Below, in pieces: positions 9,145 through 16,887 of a DNA stretch of 36,069 bases; the stretch's first letter is position 1, and the number at the start of each line of letters is the position of its first letter. The notes under the pieces were generated by a model. That model worked only from the letters and a program-made list of their open reading frames with translations. It ran no database searches and was not told where the DNA came from. The position numbers and the translations under genes are program-made. Source of the DNA: Planctomycetota bacterium (GTDB lineage Bacteria > Planctomycetota > UBA1135 > GCA-002686595); assembly GCA_016872715.1 (NCBI GenBank), contig VGZD01000031.1, positions 1 through 36,069 on the forward strand, written 5' to 3'.

Positions 9145-9338
9145 CGGTCCCTGCGAGCGGGCAGCCAGTCCTGTGCCACGAGCTCCGTCCAACTTGGTGG
9201 CGACAGCTCGAGAACCGCGACTTGGAGACGTGTGCGACCGCGAGACCGACTTCGCCGGCGGACTGCGGTAGCGGGAGAGTCCGACGGATGCGGGCAGGCG
9301 CTGCGCACACGGGCGCGATGGACTCGAAGGTGTTGGGC

Positions 9339-9346
9339 GCTATCGT
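9339..9346 (+). promoter_or_regulatory. GCTATCGT -10-like element before the Crp/Fnr gene
   Basis: TATCGT at 9341-9346, 15 nt before the ATG at 9362, with no Shine-Dalgarno between. Reads as an extended -10 for a short-leader transcript. Confidence 0.4.
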
Positions 9347-9361
9347 CCTGCGCCACCCGAC

Positions 9362-10093
9362 ATGGCCCACCCACAACTGACCGAAGCCATCGCTTCGATC
9401 CCGCACTTTCACTCGCTGCCTCCCGACCTCGTCGAGAAGCTCGCGGAGGGATCGCGCATCGTGAGATTGGCGCCGCACGAGGTGCTGTTCACGCAGGGCG
9501 AGCCCGTGCGCGGCTTCTACATGGTGCTCTCCGGGGCCGTGCAGCTGTACCGCTCGACTCCCGACGGCCGCGACCAGGTGCTGAACTCCATGAAGTCGGG
9601 GCAGACGTTCGCCGAGGCCGCGGCGTTGACGATGCTCCGGACGCCAGCGAGCGCGCGCACACTCGACGAGAGCGCCGTGCTGATCGAGGTGGGCGCGAGC
9701 TCGCTCGCGGCGCTGATGCACTCCGATCCTCGGGTGGCTTCCTCCGTGGTCGTGTCGCTCTCGCTGTGGCTGCACACGCTGATGGAGCGCGTCGAGGAGT
9801 TGCAGATCGACAGCGCTCCCGCGCGCCTCGCTCGCTACCTGCTGCGCCTGCCCGGCCGTTCCGACGGCGAACGCACCGTGCTCGAGCTACCGATGCCCAA
9901 GAAGGACCTCGCCGCGCACCTCGCGCTCGCGCCCGAGACGCTCTCGCGGCTCCTGCGGCGCTGGCAGAACGAGGGCGTCATCGAGTCGAACGGTCGCGAG
10001 CTGGTCGTGATCGACGCACGCGCGCTCGAAGCCATCGCGGACCGCGACGAACTCCGCGCGCGCAAGGCGCGCGAGGCCGCGCAGGACGATTGA
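9362..10093 (+). CDS. Crp/Fnr-family transcription regulator (Dnr/Nnr-like)
   Basis: DNA-binding regulator of 243 residues: cyclic-nucleotide-binding-type sensor domain (about 15-125), long dimerisation helix (about 125-155) and a winged helix-turn-helix. The recognition helix reads PETLSRLLRRW with E192, S195 and R196. This is the E..SR triad by which Fnr and Dnr read TTGA half-sites. It has no cysteine at all, so it cannot carry the oxygen-sensing [4Fe-4S] cluster of Fnr; a Dnr/Nnr-like role in sensing nitrogen oxides or redox is more likely (inference). It converges on the nitrate/HAO operon with a 117-bp gap. A matching TTGAC-N4-GTCAA site lies in that operon's promoter region, so the operon is the likely target. 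Confidence 0.9.
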   Translation: MAHPQLTEAIASIPHFHSLPPDLVEKLAEGSRIVRLAPHEVLFTQGEPVRGFYMVLSGAVQLYRSTPDGRDQVLNSMKSGQTFAEAAALTMLRTPASARTLDESAVLIEVGASSLAALMHSDPRVASSVVVSLSLWLHTLMERVEELQIDSAPARLARYLLRLPGRSDGERTVLELPMPKKDLAAHLALAPETLSRLLRRWQNEGVIESNGRELVVIDARALEAIADRDELRARKAREAAQDD

Positions 10094-10167
10094 GGATCCG
10101 TCCGCGATCGCTGCGGCGGCGCGTTCGGACCGAGCCGCGGGCCGCCGTCCGCCGAGTTGGAGCCACG

Positions 10168-10197
10168 CTCGTCCAAGCCGCCTTCGGGCCGGACGAG
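10168..10197. terminator. Stem-loop between convergent napB and crp-type genes
   Basis: CTCGTCC and GGACGAG form a 7-bp stem around a 16-nt GC-rich loop. It sits 13 nt beyond the napB stop and 75 nt beyond the regulator stop, where a bidirectional terminator is expected. No U-tract. Confidence 0.35.
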
Positions 10198-10210
10198 ACG
10201 CACCGCGAGA

Positions 10211-10768
10211 TCACAGACGGCTGAAGGAGCCGTCCTGCTGCTGCGCTACGTGGCACTGCTCGCAGCGCGCGCGTTCGGGGTGGGAGCAGCGCAGCTCCTC
10301 TCTAGCGGCGGGCCCGTCGTGGCAGGCGCCGCAGTTTTCGCGCATCGCGGTGCCGTGGGGCATCACGGGCGGCGCGCCGTCGTAGAGGCGCTCGCCCCGC
10401 CGAAGATCCTGAGCGAGGCCGACGAACGTGTTGGCCACGAACTCGCCACCGTCGATGGCGTGGACGTGACACTGGTTGCAGCGCGAGAGCGCGGACATGC
10501 CGGGCGTTTCGGCGTGCGGCGAGGGCGGCGCGAAACCGAGGTCGGGAACGTCCATTCCGCGCGCGTTGTGGCACTGGACGCACGCCGCGCCGAGCGGTGG
10601 GTGCGGGATCACGGGCGGCGCGCCGTCGAACAGCCGCCGCGTCGCGCGCACGCTGGCGCTGGACTTGAGCGCCCCAGCGCGGCCCGGCACGGCGAGCTTG
10701 CCAGCCTCCGTCGACGCCTCGCCGCAGGCAGCGAACATGCAGAGCGCGAGGCTCGCGAGTCCCCTCAC
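10211..10768 (-). CDS. napB: NapB-like nitrate reductase cytochrome c, duplicated to tetraheme
   Basis: Electron-transfer subunit expected to pass electrons to NapA outside the cytoplasmic membrane. The 185-residue product has four CxxCH heme sites, at residues 63-67, 97-101, 146-150 and 169-173. Ordinary NapB has two. The NapB pattern (DGAPPVIPH, CxxCH, a further Pro-His pair, CxxCH) occurs twice: residues about 44-104 and about 124-176, the second with DGAPPVMPH. So it is an internal duplication of the diheme unit. The N-terminus is hydrophobic and ends in FAAC, a possible lipobox, so it may be a lipoprotein. I chose GTG at 10768 because it overlaps the napA stop as GTGA and gives the signal peptide; an ATG at 10738 is the alternative. 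Last gene of the operon. Confidence 0.82.
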   Translation of the reverse strand: MRGLASLALCMFAACGEASTEAGKLAVPGRAGALKSSASVRATRRLFDGAPPVIPHPPLGAACVQCHNARGMDVPDLGFAPPSPHAETPGMSALSRCNQCHVHAIDGGEFVANTFVGLAQDLRRGERLYDGAPPVMPHGTAMRENCGACHDGPAAREELRCSHPERARCEQCHVAQQQDGSFSRL

Positions 10769-13128
10769 GATCCCTGCTCCACGAGTTCGATCCGCACCGC
10801 GCACTTCTTGTAGTCGGGCTCCTTCGAGATGTTGTCCAACGCATCGAGCGTCAGCTCGTTGATGAGCTTGGACTCGTCGAAGAACGGCACGAACACGCTG
10901 CCTCGCGGCGGCTTTCCGCGTCCATCGACGCGCGCCTCGAGCGTGAGCTTGCCGCGCCGCGAGCGCAGCCGCACCAGATCGCCTGACTTCACGCCCAGAT
11001 CGAGCGCATCCGCGCGATTGAGCTCGACGTACGCGCGCGGAACGGCCTGATGCAGTTGGCGAACGCGCCGCGTCATCGAGCCGGTGTGCCAGTGTTCGAG
11101 CACGCGTCCGGTGCACAGCCACAGCGGAAACTCGGCGTCGGGTTCCTCGGCGGGCGGGTGGTACGGCCGCAGCCAGATGGCCGCACGCTCTCCATAGCCC
11201 TTGGCCTTGTAGAAGTGCACGTCGCGTCCCGCGGCGACGTAGGGATCGTGCCCGCCTGCGTAGCGGTAGCGCGTTTCCTTGCCGTCGACCACCGGCCAGA
11301 GCAGGCCGCGGGTGGCCTGAAGCTGCTTGTAGCTCGCGATGTCCTTGCCGATTCCGAGCGTGAACGAGCGGTACTCCTCGAACATCGCTTCGTGCCAATC
11401 ACCCTCCCACGGGAACAGGTGTCCCAGCCCCATGCGTCGCGCGACCTCGACGATCTGCCACGCATCCTCGCGCGCCTCGCCGGGAGGTTCGACGAGCTTG
11501 TTCCACTGCTGCGTGCGACGCTCCGAGTTGCCGAACACGCCCTCGCGCTCGACCCACATCGCGCTCGGCAGGATCAAGTCGGCCTGATCGGTCGTCGGCG
11601 TCGGGTAGACGTCGCTCGCGATCAGGAAGCGTCCGTCGCCGGGCCGACGCTCGAAGCGGTGGAGATTGGGGAGCGAGACCCACGGGTTGGTGGTCTGCAC
11701 CCACAGGCAGGTGACGTCACCACGCTGGAAGGCGCGGAACATGTCGACGGCGTGATGCCCCGGCTTGTCGGGAATCGTGCCCGCGGGGAGCTTCCAGAGC
11801 TTTTCCGCCTTGGCGCGGTGCTCGGGATTGGTCACCACCATGTCGGCCGGCAGGCGGTTGGCGAGCGTGCCGACCTCGCGCACCGTGCCACAGGCCGAGG
11901 GCTGGCCGGTCAGGCTGAACGGATTGTCGCCGGGCCGACAGATCTTGCCCGTGACGAGGTGCAGGTCGGTGATCAGGTTGTTCATCCAGGTGCCGCGCAC
12001 GTGCTGATTCACGCCCATGCACCACAGGGACAGCGTCTTGCGCTTGTTGTCACCGTAGATCGACGCGAGCAGCTCGAGCTGCTGCACGGAAATGCCCGAG
12101 ATCTCGCTCACGCGCTGCGGCGCATAGTCCTCGAGGAACTGCTTGAATTCCTCGAAGCTAGAGTCCTTGGGCGTGTCGTTGAACGTGTAGCGCTCCGCCT
12201 GTTCGCCCGAGCAGCCGTAGCCGATCTTCGCGAAGTCCTCCTCGCCGCGTCTGAAGACGCAGTTCTTGTCGATGAAGCTCTGCGCGACCTTGCCCTGCTT
12301 GACGAGCAGGTGCAGGATTCCGTTGGCGATCGCGAGGTCGCTGCCCGGACGGAACTCGACGTACAGATCGGCGTAGTCGCTCGACGGCGTGCGGCGCGTG
12401 CCGATGTCGATCAGGCGCACCGTCCCTCGCCGTCGCTTGCTCTCGAGGATGCGGCTGAAGAGCACGGGGTGCATCTCCGCCATGTTCGCGCCCCACAGCA
12501 CGACGTCGTCGGCGAGCTCGAGGTCCTCGTAGCAGCCCATCGGCTCGTCCGACTGGAACTGCGCCATGAAGCCCGTCACGGCGCTCGCCATGCACAGGCG
12601 AGCGTTGGGATCGAGGTGGTTCGAGCGCAGCCCACCCTTGACCCATTTGAGCGCGGCGTAGCCATCGAAGACGGTCCACTGGCCGGAGCCATACACGGCC
12701 ACCGAATCCGGGCCGCGCTGGTCGAGCGCCTCGCGATATTTCGAGGCGATGAGGTCGAGCGCCGCATCCCACGAAATGCGCTCGAGCGTGCCGTCGGACC
12801 GGCGGAGCTGCGGGTACTGCAGGCGATCGGCGCCGTAGAGGATCGCGGGCAGGTGATAGCCCTTGACGCACAACAGCCCCTTGTTGACCGGGCTCTTCTC
12901 GTCTCCGCGCACGGCGACGACCTTGCCGTCGCGCGTTCCGACCTCGACTCCGCAGCCCGTGCCGCAGAAGCGGCAGGGGGCCTTGTCCCAGCTCTCCACC
13001 GCGGGCGACGGAGCTCCGAGCGGCGCCTCGAGCGTGGCGGCCTCGGCGCGATCTCCCTCGGAGAACGCGACGCAGCCGGTGCCGACGCCCAGCACCTTGA
13101 ACAGCGTCCTGCGATCGAGCGCCGCCAT
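10765..13128 (-). CDS. napA: Periplasmic nitrate reductase catalytic subunit
   Basis: Molybdenum bis-MGD enzyme reducing nitrate to nitrite. 787 residues, close to the family norm of about 800-830. A Tat-type leader is present (DRRTLFK at 5-11, then a hydrophobic stretch), predicting folded export. The [4Fe-4S] cysteines are C52, C55, C59 and C87 with Cx2Cx3Cx27C spacing, followed by the conserved lysine of CVKGYH. The probable Mo ligand is C179 in NARLCMASA. This argues for NapA rather than formate dehydrogenase (which uses SeCys/Cys in a different context) or NarG (Asp ligand). It starts two nucleotides after the HAO-like gene stops and overlaps napB by four. No napD chaperone gene is in the window, and napC and napG are absent too. 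Confidence 0.9.
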   Translation of the reverse strand: MAALDRRTLFKVLGVGTGCVAFSEGDRAEAATLEAPLGAPSPAVESWDKAPCRFCGTGCGVEVGTRDGKVVAVRGDEKSPVNKGLLCVKGYHLPAILYGADRLQYPQLRRSDGTLERISWDAALDLIASKYREALDQRGPDSVAVYGSGQWTVFDGYAALKWVKGGLRSNHLDPNARLCMASAVTGFMAQFQSDEPMGCYEDLELADDVVLWGANMAEMHPVLFSRILESKRRRGTVRLIDIGTRRTPSSDYADLYVEFRPGSDLAIANGILHLLVKQGKVAQSFIDKNCVFRRGEEDFAKIGYGCSGEQAERYTFNDTPKDSSFEEFKQFLEDYAPQRVSEISGISVQQLELLASIYGDNKRKTLSLWCMGVNQHVRGTWMNNLITDLHLVTGKICRPGDNPFSLTGQPSACGTVREVGTLANRLPADMVVTNPEHRAKAEKLWKLPAGTIPDKPGHHAVDMFRAFQRGDVTCLWVQTTNPWVSLPNLHRFERRPGDGRFLIASDVYPTPTTDQADLILPSAMWVEREGVFGNSERRTQQWNKLVEPPGEAREDAWQIVEVARRMGLGHLFPWEGDWHEAMFEEYRSFTLGIGKDIASYKQLQATRGLLWPVVDGKETRYRYAGGHDPYVAAGRDVHFYKAKGYGERAAIWLRPYHPPAEEPDAEFPLWLCTGRVLEHWHTGSMTRRVRQLHQAVPRAYVELNRADALDLGVKSGDLVRLRSRRGKLTLEARVDGRGKPPRGSVFVPFFDESKLINELTLDALDNISKEPDYKKCAVRIELVEQGS

Positions 13129-13130
13129 GG

Positions 13131-14747
13131 CTACTTGGGCTCTTTGCCGCGCTCGGCGCGCATTTTCGCGAGGTCGCGCTCGTACCACTGGTGCTCGGGT
13201 CGGGCGAGGATCTCGTTCACGAGCGCCAAGACGATTTCGGCCTCGGCCGCCTTGCCGTGCTCGCGACCGTGCTCCGCGAGCTCGCGCACCTGCGGAATGA
13301 GCTCCATGTAGAAGCGCTCCGCCACTTCGAACATGCCGTGCCAGTGCGCGTAGTCCGGCGCCATCATCGACGCGCCGTGGCGCGCGCGACGACCTTCGTG
13401 GTGCCACAGGTAGTACCAAGTCCACTCGACCTCCTCGTCGAAGTCGGCCTTGGTGCGCAGGCCGTTCTCGACGAGCGCCTTCATCATGCGCAGGCCGGGC
13501 TTGGCGAATTTCTCGTTGTAGAGCACGACGAAGTCGTCGTACTGCTTGTAGAAGCCGTTGATGTACTCGGTGGAGTGGCACACCGAGCAGACCTCCTGCA
13601 TGCGCGTGCGCTTGGCCTCCCACGTGTCGTGGACCAGCGCGCGACGCTTCTCGGGATCGGTTTCTCCGACGATCTTGTGGTCGAGGTCGGTGTCCATCGC
13701 GAGGCTGATGGCGGGGCGGTTGGTCCACGAGATGCGCTCGCCCGGATCGTGCGTGATGCGCCCGCCGTTGCGGACGTTGCCCGACATGTGGCAGCTCGCG
13801 CAGGTCGGCGCGCCGGTGTAGTCCTTGCCGAGCACCCACTCGTCGGCGTCGAGGTTCATCTCGCCGAGCAAGTCGCGGAACGCGACGCCGTGCTTGGATT
13901 CCTCGTAGATTTCCTTCTGCGGATGGTCGGGACCGAGGTGGCACTTGCCGCAGTTCTCCGGCTGGCGCGCGCGCCGCGGCGAGAAGTCGTGGCGGCTGTG
14001 ACAGGCCGAGCAGGAGCCGAGGGAGCCATCGAGGTTGATGCGCCCGATCCCGGTGTTCGGCCAGGTGCTCGACGAGAATTTCGGGCGACCGTTCTGGTCC
14101 TTGACGACGCGTGCGACCGCATCGAGGTTGGTCGGCTTGCCGTCGAGGCCGGGCTTGAAGTCATCGACGGTCAGGATCTTGCCGTCGCTCGACTCGAGGC
14201 CGACCTTGGCTCCGTGGCACTGCTGGCAGCCTGTGTTGGCGCTGGCCATGCCATTGGCGTGCACGAACGCGCGCCCCGGCGTCGGGGAATGGAGCCCGAC
14301 CGGGCCGCGGTTGCCCTCGACGACCTCCGCGAGGAAGTTGTCGAGCGAGGCGAGGATGTTGCCACCCTTGGCGTGGTGGCTGCGACCGAACTCGGCGGCG
14401 ACGTCCGCGTGGCAGCGCCCGCAGTCGTTGGGCGTGACGACGGTCGCAACGTGCGCTCCGTAGTGGTCGAACCCATCGACGTCGCCCTTCTGCGCCTCGT
14501 GGCACTCCAGGCAGCCGACGCCGCGCTCGGCGTGCTTGCTGCCGGTCCAGTGCGCGACGAGGCCCGGGGTCGACTGCGCGTGGCAGTCGACGCACGCCAC
14601 GGAGGTCGCCGGGACGTTGATGTGCGGCTTGGAGTGGCCGCTTTCTTCGGCGCGCCGCGAGACTTCGCGCCATTGGACGAAGAGCAGCGAGACGAGGAAG
14701 GCCGCGCTGAGGAAGGCGATCACGCCGCGCTTGAATTCGAGAGTCAT
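13131..14747 (-). CDS. Octaheme HAO-like cytochrome c, N-terminally anchored
   Basis: Multiheme oxidoreductase of the hydroxylamine oxidoreductase family, 538 residues. Eight CxxCH sites, with first cysteines at 52, 79, 109, 174, 246, 266, 316 and 387; the fourth is where the family carries its catalytic heme. No CxxCK site, which argues against NrfA or octaheme tetrathionate reductase. The family C-terminal helical block is present (YLWHHEGRRARHG, PDYAHWHG). Residues about 8-25 form one uncleaved-looking membrane helix. Whether it oxidises hydroxylamine or reduces nitrite depends on the heme-crosslinking tyrosine, which I cannot align by eye. Its place between a Rieske/cytochrome b module and napAB favours a reductive role on nitrite. 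An AAGGAAA ribosome site lies about seven nucleotides before the ATG. Confidence 0.87.
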   Translation of the reverse strand: MTLEFKRGVIAFLSAAFLVSLLFVQWREVSRRAEESGHSKPHINVPATSVACVDCHAQSTPGLVAHWTGSKHAERGVGCLECHEAQKGDVDGFDHYGAHVATVVTPNDCGRCHADVAAEFGRSHHAKGGNILASLDNFLAEVVEGNRGPVGLHSPTPGRAFVHANGMASANTGCQQCHGAKVGLESSDGKILTVDDFKPGLDGKPTNLDAVARVVKDQNGRPKFSSSTWPNTGIGRINLDGSLGSCSACHSRHDFSPRRARQPENCGKCHLGPDHPQKEIYEESKHGVAFRDLLGEMNLDADEWVLGKDYTGAPTCASCHMSGNVRNGGRITHDPGERISWTNRPAISLAMDTDLDHKIVGETDPEKRRALVHDTWEAKRTRMQEVCSVCHSTEYINGFYKQYDDFVVLYNEKFAKPGLRMMKALVENGLRTKADFDEEVEWTWYYLWHHEGRRARHGASMMAPDYAHWHGMFEVAERFYMELIPQVRELAEHGREHGKAAEAEIVLALVNEILARPEHQWYERDLAKMRAERGKEPK

Positions 14748-14828
14748 GGACGTTTCCTTGCGATTCGCAGTTGGCGCTTGTGGTGTGAGAGGCGCTGTGT
14801 TGGCGTTGGTTTGTTGGGGGGGTGTCGA

Positions 14829-14848
14829 GAGCCCGCGGCGGCGGGCTC
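14829..14848 (-). other. Intercistronic stem-loop at the cytochrome b stop
   Basis: GAGCCCGC-GGCG-GCGGGCTC, an 8-bp perfect stem with a 4-nt loop overlapping the TGA (14849-14847) of cytochrome b. It lies before the HAO-like gene, with 99 bp between the two reading frames. With no U-tract it may be an mRNA-processing or stability element that sets different levels of the membrane and heme subunits. Confidence 0.45.
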
Positions 14849-15899
14849 AGTGAGCCACGGAGGCTTCCCAGACGGTCAAGGCGATGATCGCGAGCGCACC
14901 GACGATGCCGATCCACACGCTCGCTTCGCTCTGGGGCCTGAACTTGCGGATGCGCGCGTCGATGAACGGCCACGCGTACATCAGGAACACGATCAGGCCC
15001 ATGGAGAGCACCGCGAGCGTGCCGCTGAAGAGCTTCAGCCAGCGGAACGCGACGTAGAAGAACCACTCGGGCTTGATCACCTCGGGCGTCGAGAGCGGAT
15101 CGGCCTTCGGCCCCATCTCCGCCGGCAGCACCGTGGCGAGAACGCTGAGCAGCACCATCAACACCAGACCGATCGAGAGCTCGGTCAGCAGGTGATCGGG
15201 AATGAAGTTGAAGAAGGCCGGCTGCTTGCGATCTTCATCGCGGAAGTGGAATTCGGTCACGCCCTGCAACCGGATCAGCGTCACGTGCAAGGCGATCAGC
15301 GCCGCCATCGTCACCGGCAGCACGGCCGCGTGCAGGATGAAGAAGCGCGAGAGCGTGTTCTCGTTGTAGACCTCGCCGCCGAGTAGGAGCTGCTTCAGAT
15401 ACACGCCGACGATCGGCACGTTGTCGGTGATGTTCGCGCCCACCGTCGCACCCCAATACGAGAGTTGCTCGTACACGAGGCTGTAGCCTGTGAAGCCGAC
15501 GATCAACGTCAGGAGCAGCAGACACATGCCGACGAGCCAGTTCAGCTCGCGCGGCTTGCGGTACGCGCCGGTGAAGTACACGCGCATCTGGTGCAGCACG
15601 ACCGCCGCGACCATCAGCGTCGCGGCCCATTTGTGTAGGCCGCGCAGGAACCAGCCGAAGCTCGCCTCCTCGGTGATGTAGCGCACCGACTCGTAGGCGG
15701 TCTGCGGCGACGGCTTGTAGTAGAAAGCGAGCAAGATGCCCGTGACGATCTGCACGACGAACAGGTAGGCCGGCGTGCCGCCGAGACACCACCACCACTT
15801 CTTGAGGTGGTTGGGTACGGGCTCGTTGGTGAGCTCGCGCAATTGCTCCGGCCCGACCGGCACGCGTTCGCGGATCCAAGTGAGCGGTGAGAAGCTCAC
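14847..15899 (-). CDS. Cytochrome b, b6-type fused with subunit-IV-like part
   Basis: Membrane quinol-oxidising subunit of a Rieske/cytochrome b complex, 350 residues, about seven to eight membrane helices. Heme ligands are H89/H103 and H190/H205, spaced 14 and 15 as in chloroplast and cyanobacterial b6. C38 in WWCLGG matches the cysteine that binds the extra heme c-n in b6f. The C-terminal part has the Qo motif PEWF at 277-280, as in subunit IV, so b6 and subunit IV are fused, here with extra C-terminal helix sequence. The frame is open to 16586, but the Rieske gene occupies that region; GTG at 15899 overlaps the Rieske stop as GTGA and gives a normal N-terminus. Operon partner of the Rieske and HAO-like proteins. 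Confidence 0.9.
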   Translation of the reverse strand: MSFSPLTWIRERVPVGPEQLRELTNEPVPNHLKKWWWCLGGTPAYLFVVQIVTGILLAFYYKPSPQTAYESVRYITEEASFGWFLRGLHKWAATLMVAAVVLHQMRVYFTGAYRKPRELNWLVGMCLLLLTLIVGFTGYSLVYEQLSYWGATVGANITDNVPIVGVYLKQLLLGGEVYNENTLSRFFILHAAVLPVTMAALIALHVTLIRLQGVTEFHFRDEDRKQPAFFNFIPDHLLTELSIGLVLMVLLSVLATVLPAEMGPKADPLSTPEVIKPEWFFYVAFRWLKLFSGTLAVLSMGLIVFLMYAWPFIDARIRKFRPQSEASVWIGIVGALAIIALTVWEASVAH

Positions 15900-16492
15900 A
15901 GCGGCGCTCCAGCGTCCAAACACGGATCGTGCCCCTCGCGCTGCGCGGCCGCGTCGGCGACCTCGAGCGACTTGGTCGGCACTTCGATGTACAGGAGCCC
16001 GCCTTCGACGCGCAGCGGGTAGCGCGGCAGCGATTGTCCGGCATCGCCGGGCGGCCCGCTGATGCCCTTGCCCGACTTGTCGAAGGCGCCGTTGTGACAG
16101 GGGCAGAAAAAGCGCTGGTTCTGCGCCTCCCAGTGCACCTGACATCCCAAGTGCGGACAGGTGCTCGACAACGCGACGAAGTCCTCGGCGGTGCCGGTCG
16201 ATCCGCCCCGCGCCAGCGTGACCCGCTCGCCTGCGGGAGTCGTGTAGCTCAGGCTGCCGCCGACGGCGACATCCGCGAGGCGCGCGAGGAACATCCACGC
16301 CTTCTCGCGGGGCTTGGACGGGTAGAGGTACCGCGCGGCGTAGAAACCGGCCGTGCCGTAGCTCGCTCCGAGTCCGGCGAGCATGCCTAGCGACGAGGCG
16401 CTGGCTAGGAAACTGCGGCGGTCGGTCGGGTTGCCGGAGTCCTGACCCTCGTGCTCGGACTGCGGCGGGGAAGGGCGTTGGGGGGGGTGCAT
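15896..16492 (-). CDS. Rieske [2Fe-2S] protein
   Basis: High-potential iron-sulfur subunit that takes an electron from quinol at the Qo site. 198 residues. N-terminal twin-arginine anchor TDRRSFL (23-29) followed by a hydrophobic helix (about 30-52), as in membrane-anchored Rieske proteins exported by Tat. Cluster box 1 CPHLGC (112-117) and box 2 CPCH (130-133): ligands C112, H114, C130 and H133, with C117-C132 as the stabilising disulfide. I chose the ATG at 16492 (GAGG about 8 nt upstream); the frame is open to 16591. First gene of the five-gene operon, 85 nt downstream of the Fnr/Dnr-type palindrome. Confidence 0.92.
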   Translation of the reverse strand: MHPPQRPSPPQSEHEGQDSGNPTDRRSFLASASSLGMLAGLGASYGTAGFYAARYLYPSKPREKAWMFLARLADVAVGGSLSYTTPAGERVTLARGGSTGTAEDFVALSSTCPHLGCQVHWEAQNQRFFCPCHNGAFDKSGKGISGPPGDAGQSLPRYPLRVEGGLLYIEVPTKSLEVADAAAQREGHDPCLDAGAPL

Positions 16493-16887
16493 GACGAGCC
16501 TCGCGGCGCACCGAAGGGTCCCGATGACCCTCACACGGCGCTCGCTCGGAGCTTGGTCGCCCCGAACCCCTCGCTCCTTGACGCAAGTCAAGCGCAGGGC
16601 CGTCTACGCCCTAGCCGTAGATCGCCTACGACAAAGTGCGCATCCGTCGGCGTACTTCATGTCCCGCGCCGGGGACGCGCGGCGGTGCTCGCGCCCGAGA
16701 GCTGCCCACGCCGACGCGCTTCGCCGGTTTCGCGAGCCCGCCCCTCCGAGGACCGTGCTGCGCTCTTTGGCGCAATTGACGGATGGCCGCGCCGCGGCGA
16801 ACCTCCCTATCGCGGTCGAGGTGACCGTCTCCAGCGGACCTGCGCCGCATGGAGTCTTGGCTGAGTCCCTCGACGAGGTAGATCCGT
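16493..16887. other. Divergent promoter region, respiratory operon / NapH-like gene
   Basis: 395 bp without a credible gene. It holds the TTGAC-N4-GTCAA operator at 16578-16591, a weak minus-strand -10 candidate (CAAGCT, 16555-16550) at the spacing expected for a class II Fnr-type promoter, and the GAGGTAG ribosome site of the plus-strand gene. Open frames here are arginine-rich shadows. Confidence 0.55.
16578..16591. promoter_or_regulatory. Fnr/Dnr-type operator, perfect palindrome
   Basis: TTGACGCAAGTCAA, extended by one pair on each side to CTTGACGCAAGTCAAG (16577-16592). It matches the TTGAN-N4-NTCAA architecture of Fnr/Dnr/Nnr boxes. Its centre is 31 bp from the centre of a weak CAAGCT -10 candidate on the minus strand, class II activator geometry. 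It precedes the Rieske start by 85 nt and the NapH-like start by about 297 nt. The Crp/Fnr gene at 9362-10093 has the matching E..SR recognition helix. Confidence 0.75.

Noticed and set aside
9362-10093. Oxygen-sensing Fnr
   Set aside because: No cysteine in the entire protein, so no [4Fe-4S] cluster.
13131-14747. NrfA or octaheme tetrathionate reductase
   Set aside because: No CxxCK heme site; the eight-heme pattern and C-terminal block match HAO.
5486-15386. Very long open frames antisense to the peptidase, NapA, HAO-like and cytochrome b genes
   Set aside because: They are shadows caused by high G+C: arginine- and histidine-rich, no motifs, exactly opposite strongly supported genes.
16604-16620. 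CTACG-N7-CGTAG inverted repeat near the Fnr-type box
   Set aside because: Only five pairs, no known family match; likely chance in GC-rich DNA.
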